A stretch of DNA of 64,000 bases from Gammaproteobacteria bacterium (GTDB lineage: Bacteria > Pseudomonadota > Gammaproteobacteria > Tenderiales > Tenderiaceae), in the NCBI GenBank assembly GCA_016200485.1, contig JACQEP010000004.1:248001-312000 (forward strand), given 5' to 3'. The notes below the pieces were generated by a model. It was given only the letters and a program-made list of their open reading frames with translations, made no database searches and was not told where the DNA came from. Positions 60,750 to 64,000 of the stretch are shown here, piece by piece. How positions within the stretch are numbered: position 1 is the stretch's first letter; each line of letters opens with the position of its first letter. Both the position numbers and the translations under genes were made by a program.

Positions 60750-61724
60750 TTATTTAATAGGAAACGCCAAGGTCGCCCCCAAGTTTGCCACCCCAGCGGC
60801 ACACATCAGCAAACGATCAATCCCCAGCGCCACGCCGGCACAATCCGGTAAACCATGGGCCAGTGCGGCCAACAGTTGCCGATCCACAGTCACCGGCGGC
60901 AATCCCAGCTCATTCCGGCGCTGTAAATCTGCGGCAAAGCGCCGTGCTTGTTCGATACTGTCCGTCAGTTCATGAAACCCGTTGGCGAGTTCCATACCTT
61001 TAACATACAGCTCGAAGCGCTCGGCGACAGGCGGAGAGCCGGGCCGCACCTGCGCCAACATCGCTTGCGAGGGTGGATAGTCGTAAACAAACAGCGGCCG
61101 CGCTTGCCCAAGCTTTGGCTCCAGCACATGAGTGAACAACAGCGCCAGCCAGCCATCAATATCCAGCCCGGCTGATAAATTAGTGGTGTGGATGTCATGC
61201 CGTTCAACGCAGGCACGTAATTGTTCTACGGAAACAGCATGCGGATCAATGCCCAGCTGTGTCTGGCAAAGTTCGCGATAGGTAATGCGATCGGCGGCAG
61301 GCGTCCCCAGCATCACAGACACCAGTGTATCGACCTCCGTCATGAGCATGAGGTGATCAAATCCCGGCCGGTACCATTCCAGCATGGTGAATTCAGGATT
61401 GTGATGCGCGCCCGCCTCGCCGTTGCGAAAGGCCTTACCGATTTGGAAGATCGGCCCGCTGCCCGCAGCAAGCAGCCGCTTCATAGCAAACTCAGGTGAA
61501 GTTTGCAGATATAGATCGCGACCCTCGGCGGCACCGGGCCCACGATAGCGACAGATGAAACTTTCCAGATGGGGATCGGTGGAACCACCCTCTGCCAGTA
61601 GCGGTGTTTCCACCTCCATGATATTGCGCTCTGCGAAAAAAGCCCGGATTCTCGCCAGAACCCGGGCCCGTAATTGCAGTTGTGCCAGTGATGCGCTGGG
61701 ACGCCAGTCTATTTCAGAAGTCAT
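60750..61724 (-). CDS. epmA: EF-P lysine ligase
   Basis: A 324-aa LysRS-like enzyme without anticodon domain that attaches beta-lysine to EF-P. Class II motifs are ERNIMEVETPLLAEGGSTDP, FAMKRLLAAGSGPIFQIGKA with FRNGEAGAHHNPEFTMLEWY, and ALGIDRLLMCAAG at the end. I start at MTSEIDWRPSASL because the longer frame is derived from a repeat sequence. Size is typical of EpmA. Confidence 0.95.
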   Translation of the reverse strand: MTSEIDWRPSASLAQLQLRARVLARIRAFFAERNIMEVETPLLAEGGSTDPHLESFICRYRGPGAAEGRDLYLQTSPEFAMKRLLAAGSGPIFQIGKAFRNGEAGAHHNPEFTMLEWYRPGFDHLMLMTEVDTLVSVMLGTPAADRITYRELCQTQLGIDPHAVSVEQLRACVERHDIHTTNLSAGLDIDGWLALLFTHVLEPKLGQARPLFVYDYPPSQAMLAQVRPGSPPVAERFELYVKGMELANGFHELTDSIEQARRFAADLQRRNELGLPPVTVDRQLLAALAHGLPDCAGVALGIDRLLMCAAGVANLGATLAFPIK

Positions 61725-61744
61725 TATCCTGAAAACCACTGTTG

Positions 61745-61866
61745 AACCACAGAGGCACAGAGAACACAGAGGACACAAAAATTCACTGAGCTGATTCCCC
61801 GAGCGGGTGAATCCAGTATTTGAATAAGATCATGAATTTTCTCTGTGTCCCCTGTGCCTCTGTGGT
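61745..61866. repeat. MITE-like inverted-repeat element between epmA and efp
   Basis: The ends are ACCACAGAGGCACAG and its complement CTGTGCCTCTGTGGT, extended by ACACAGAG on both sides, with a short unique middle. About 122 bp, no ORF. It reaches into the intergenic gap that would hold the epmA promoter. Confidence 0.75.
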
Positions 61867-61879
61867 GAAAGATATTGGA

Positions 61880-62449
61880 TTATTCCTTGACGCGGGAAAC
61901 GTACTCACCCGAACGCGTATCAACCTTGATCAGTTCGCCGAGATCGACGAACAGGGGTACACGCACGACGGCGCCGGTTTCCAGGGTTGCGGGTTTACCA
62001 CCGCCGCCAGAGGTATCACCACGCACGCCGGGATCGGTATCGGTGATGCGCAGGATGACAAAATTAGGTGGTGCCACGGCCAGTGGTGAATCATTCCACA
62101 AGGTGACGATACAAATCTCTTCACCCTTGATCCATTTAGCAGTATCACCCACGGCTGTTGCACTAGCGGCGTATTGTTCAAAGCCATCCTGCTTCATGAA
62201 ATGGTAGAACTCACCATCGTTGTAGAGATACTGCATTTCAGCATCCACCACGTCGGCACCTTCGACGGTATCACCGGATTTGAAGGTACGCTCGATAACG
62301 CGTCCGGTCTTGAGATTCCGGATCTTCACTCGGCTAAAGGCCTGCCCCTTGCCCGGCTTCACGAATTCATTTTCAACGATGGCGCAGGGATCGCCATCGA
62401 GCATGATCTTGAGGCCAGCTTTGAATTCACTAGTGCTAATTGTCGACAT
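61880..62449 (-). CDS. efp: Elongation factor P
   Basis: A 189-aa EF-P that rescues ribosomes stalled at polyproline. The modification loop is [12 protein letters not shown] with Lys34 available. The KOW, central and OB domains are complete ([35 protein letters not shown] at the end). Start [12 protein letters not shown] is chosen over a longer frame 16 codons upstream. It lies between its two modifying enzymes. Confidence 0.97.
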   Translation of the reverse strand: MSTISTSEFKAGLKIMLDGDPCAIVENEFVKPGKGQAFSRVKIRNLKTGRVIERTFKSGDTVEGADVVDAEMQYLYNDGEFYHFMKQDGFEQYAASATAVGDTAKWIKGEEICIVTLWNDSPLAVAPPNFVILRITDTDPGVRGDTSGGGGKPATLETGAVVRVPLFVDLGELIKVDTRSGEYVSRVKE

Positions 62450-62550
62450 ATCGTCCTCGTTATGCGTTTGCCGGGAGCGGCCAGATACCGCTGCCATACG
62501 GTATACTAAAGGCCCGCAATTATCGCATAAATCGGTCCCGGCGCGAAAAC

Positions 62551-63603
62551 ATGTTACCGCCCATCACCACCCCCTGGCCGCCAGCTACCTGGCAAAAATC
62601 GCTGGCAATGGCCATCCGCGATCCGCGAGAGTTGTTACAGCTGCTGGATCTGGAACACCTCAATCTGGCGGATATCCTTAGCGCCAATGCCGAGTTTCCG
62701 CTGCGTGTTCCCCGTGGATACGTAGCACGCATGAAAAAGGGCGATCCCAACGACCCCTTGCTGCGCCAGGTATTGCCTCTAGGCCAGGAATTAGCGCTGG
62801 CCCCGGGTTTCTCCGTCGATCCTGTGGGTGATCAGAACGCAGTCAGTGGCCGCGGCCTGTTACAGAAATATCAAGGGCGGGTATTGGTACTCGCTACCGC
62901 CACCTGCGCCATTCATTGCCGTTACTGTTTCCGCCGTCATTTCCCCTACGGCGACCACAAAGGTAATCATCAGGATTGGACAGCCATTATTGAACCTATC
63001 GCCGCTGACACAACAATCCATGAGGTCATTCTCAGCGGGGGCGATCCGCTTTCACTCGCCGATCATTACCTGGCTGATTTGGTGGCACAGCTTAATGAGA
63101 TCCCACACCTCAAACGCCTGCGCGTGCATAGCCGCTATCCGATTGTGTTACCGGAACGTATTGATAACGGTTTATTGAAGTGGATCGACAACTCGCGTCT
63201 CAAACCTGTGTTTGTAATGCATTGCAATCACGCCAATGAGATTGATCACCACGTTGCTACGGCGTTGGCCACATTGAGCACACATGGCGTCGCCTTGTTT
63301 AATCAGGCCGTATTACTGAAGGGGATCAATGACAATGCCACAACACTCATTGAACTCAGCGAACGCCTGTTTGAGCACGGCGTGACTCCCTATTACCTGC
63401 ATCTTCTGGATCGGGTGCAAGGCGCAGCCCATTTTGACGTTCCAATAGCACAGGCACACGTTTTGATCGAGGCACTCAGACACAAGCTCCCGGGCTATCT
63501 GGTGCCGCAACTGGTAAGAGAAGTTGCGGGCGCGCCTTATAAAATTCCGGCGACAAATGTAGGGGCGACTCATGAATCGCCCCTACTACAGTTTCTTTTT
63601 TGA
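62551..63603 (+). CDS. epmB: EF-P (R)-beta-lysine mutase, radical SAM
   Basis: A 350-aa lysine 2,3-aminomutase-type enzyme that makes the beta-lysine for EF-P. The radical SAM cluster is CAIHCRYC with Cys119, Cys123 and Cys126. The GGD segment is [14 protein letters not shown]. The PLP lysine candidate is in [10 protein letters not shown]. After PAT the last residues ([15 protein letters not shown]) are translated from a palindromic repeat/terminator rather than normal protein. Start ATG at 62551. Divergent from efp. Confidence 0.93.
   Translation: MLPPITTPWPPATWQKSLAMAIRDPRELLQLLDLEHLNLADILSANAEFPLRVPRGYVARMKKGDPNDPLLRQVLPLGQELALAPGFSVDPVGDQNAVSGRGLLQKYQGRVLVLATATCAIHCRYCFRRHFPYGDHKGNHQDWTAIIEPIAADTTIHEVILSGGDPLSLADHYLADLVAQLNEIPHLKRLRVHSRYPIVLPERIDNGLLKWIDNSRLKPVFVMHCNHANEIDHHVATALATLSTHGVALFNQAVLLKGINDNATTLIELSERLFEHGVTPYYLHLLDRVQGAAHFDVPIAQAHVLIEALRHKLPGYLVPQLVREVAGAPYKIPATNVGATHESPLLQFLF
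63559..63600 (+). terminator. Palindromic repeat acting as terminator, overlapping epmB 3' end
   Basis: GTAGGGGCGA-8 nt-TCGCCCCTAC forms ten perfect pairs and is followed by CAGTTTCTTTTTTG. It provides the last codons of epmB and its terminator at the same time. Confidence 0.75.
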
Positions 63604-63996
63604 CTTTTCCTTATCCAAAGCTTCATCCGCCAGATCAATCACATCATCACTCACGTCTATTTTAGGCAATTCAATCTCATCCTCCGAGGACTCCAGCGCC
63701 GCCAATATCTTTGACTCGTCAACAGCAACAGTCGCGGCTATTGCAGGCGTCTCTTTTCCCAGGGTTGGCGGCTCATTCTGAATAGTGGTTTCGGCCGGTT
63801 CTTCAACCATCTCATCCATTACTGGCAAAGACTCGGACTCCGCAGCCGCTCCTGACTCTTGCTCCGGCGCAAACGTCGCCACCATCGGCTCTGCTATACC
63901 TTCAGCTTCATTCTCCGGCATCTCTTCTTCGCTCGGAGTCGGCTGTGATTCAACCGCTGGCGCTGGTGCAGCGGGTGCAACATTCGATCCCATCAT
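63586..63996 (-). CDS. Acidic Pro/Glu/Ala-rich protein, probably cut by window edge
   Basis: A 136-codon frame starting MMGSNVAPAAPAPAVESQPT and full of Glu and Pro, with a basic end DKEKSKKKL. The upstream side is at the window edge, so the true start may lie outside. It is low complexity, like an extension of a larger membrane or cell-surface protein. It overlaps epmB by 18 bp at the 3' end. Confidence 0.5.
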   Translation of the reverse strand: MMGSNVAPAAPAPAVESQPTPSEEEMPENEAEGIAEPMVATFAPEQESGAAAESESLPVMDEMVEEPAETTIQNEPPTLGKETPAIAATVAVDESKILAALESSEDEIELPKIDVSDDVIDLADEALDKEKSKKKL

Positions 63997-64000
63997 ACCC

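Noticed and set aside
62440-62550. Longer start of epmB at 62440
   Set aside because: The upstream part lies antisense to the efp start and its promoter region; ATG at 62551 matches the family start.
1-64000. rRNA genes or plasmid replication origin
   Set aside because: No rRNA-like stretch, and no Rep gene with iterons, was seen.

Overview
The window looks like the chromosome of a gammaproteobacterium. The right part has the order pncC - thpR - recA - recX - alaS - lysC - csrA - tRNA-Ser - tRNA-Arg on one strand, followed by psd and the EF-P set epmA - efp - epmB, an arrangement common in that class. I could not name the genus. No rRNA gene and no CRISPR array lie inside the window.

Layout. 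(1) 1-7344, minus strand: a type I-F CRISPR-Cas operon, cas1 - cas2/3 - csy1 - csy2 - csy3. It is cut by the left edge, so csy4/cas6f and the array, if present, lie outside. (2) 7459-8325: a Bro-N (antirepressor-like) gene and then a cluster of hairpin repeats. (3) 8471-47868: a complete-looking 39.4 kb Mu-family transposable prophage with TG...CA ends, a 5-bp target duplication ATCCA on both sides, and transposase-type end sites with the core TGCGA at the same offset from each terminus. (4) 47953-50646: a pRiA4b-ORF3/SEC-C fusion protein and a WYL regulator. (5) 51141-63603: core housekeeping genes. (6) The right edge cuts an acidic ORF.

The prophage is divergent around a repressor/early-promoter switch at about 25.7-25.85 kb. 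Leftward run a Ner-like regulator, small early genes, MuA and MuB, Gam, GemA, Mor, a lysis group, a small terminase-like protein, the large terminase, the portal, gpF and a Dam methylase. Rightward run the repressor, an accessory region, protease/scaffold, capsid, virion proteins, gp36, gpG, gp37, tail tube, a frameshifted chaperone pair, tape measure, lambda-like tail-tip proteins, a fibre and an exported HNH protein. The tail has no sheath or contractile baseplate genes, so the virion should be a siphovirus with Mu-type head genes. Flipping the leftward block restores Mu gene order, so the head module is split across two opposite operons.

Points most worth a second look: the exact prophage ends inside a host palindrome; host hairpin repeats found inside the prophage, one of them in frame in a tail gene; a 14-copy repeat protein in the virion operon; small unknown ORFs just upstream of the protease gene in a host with type I-F CRISPR; an early promoter whose 17-bp spacer is essentially the operator palindrome; a Mor-site candidate; a -1 slippery heptamer; and a 12-bp inverted repeat covering the Shine-Dalgarno of a DUF3330 gene.
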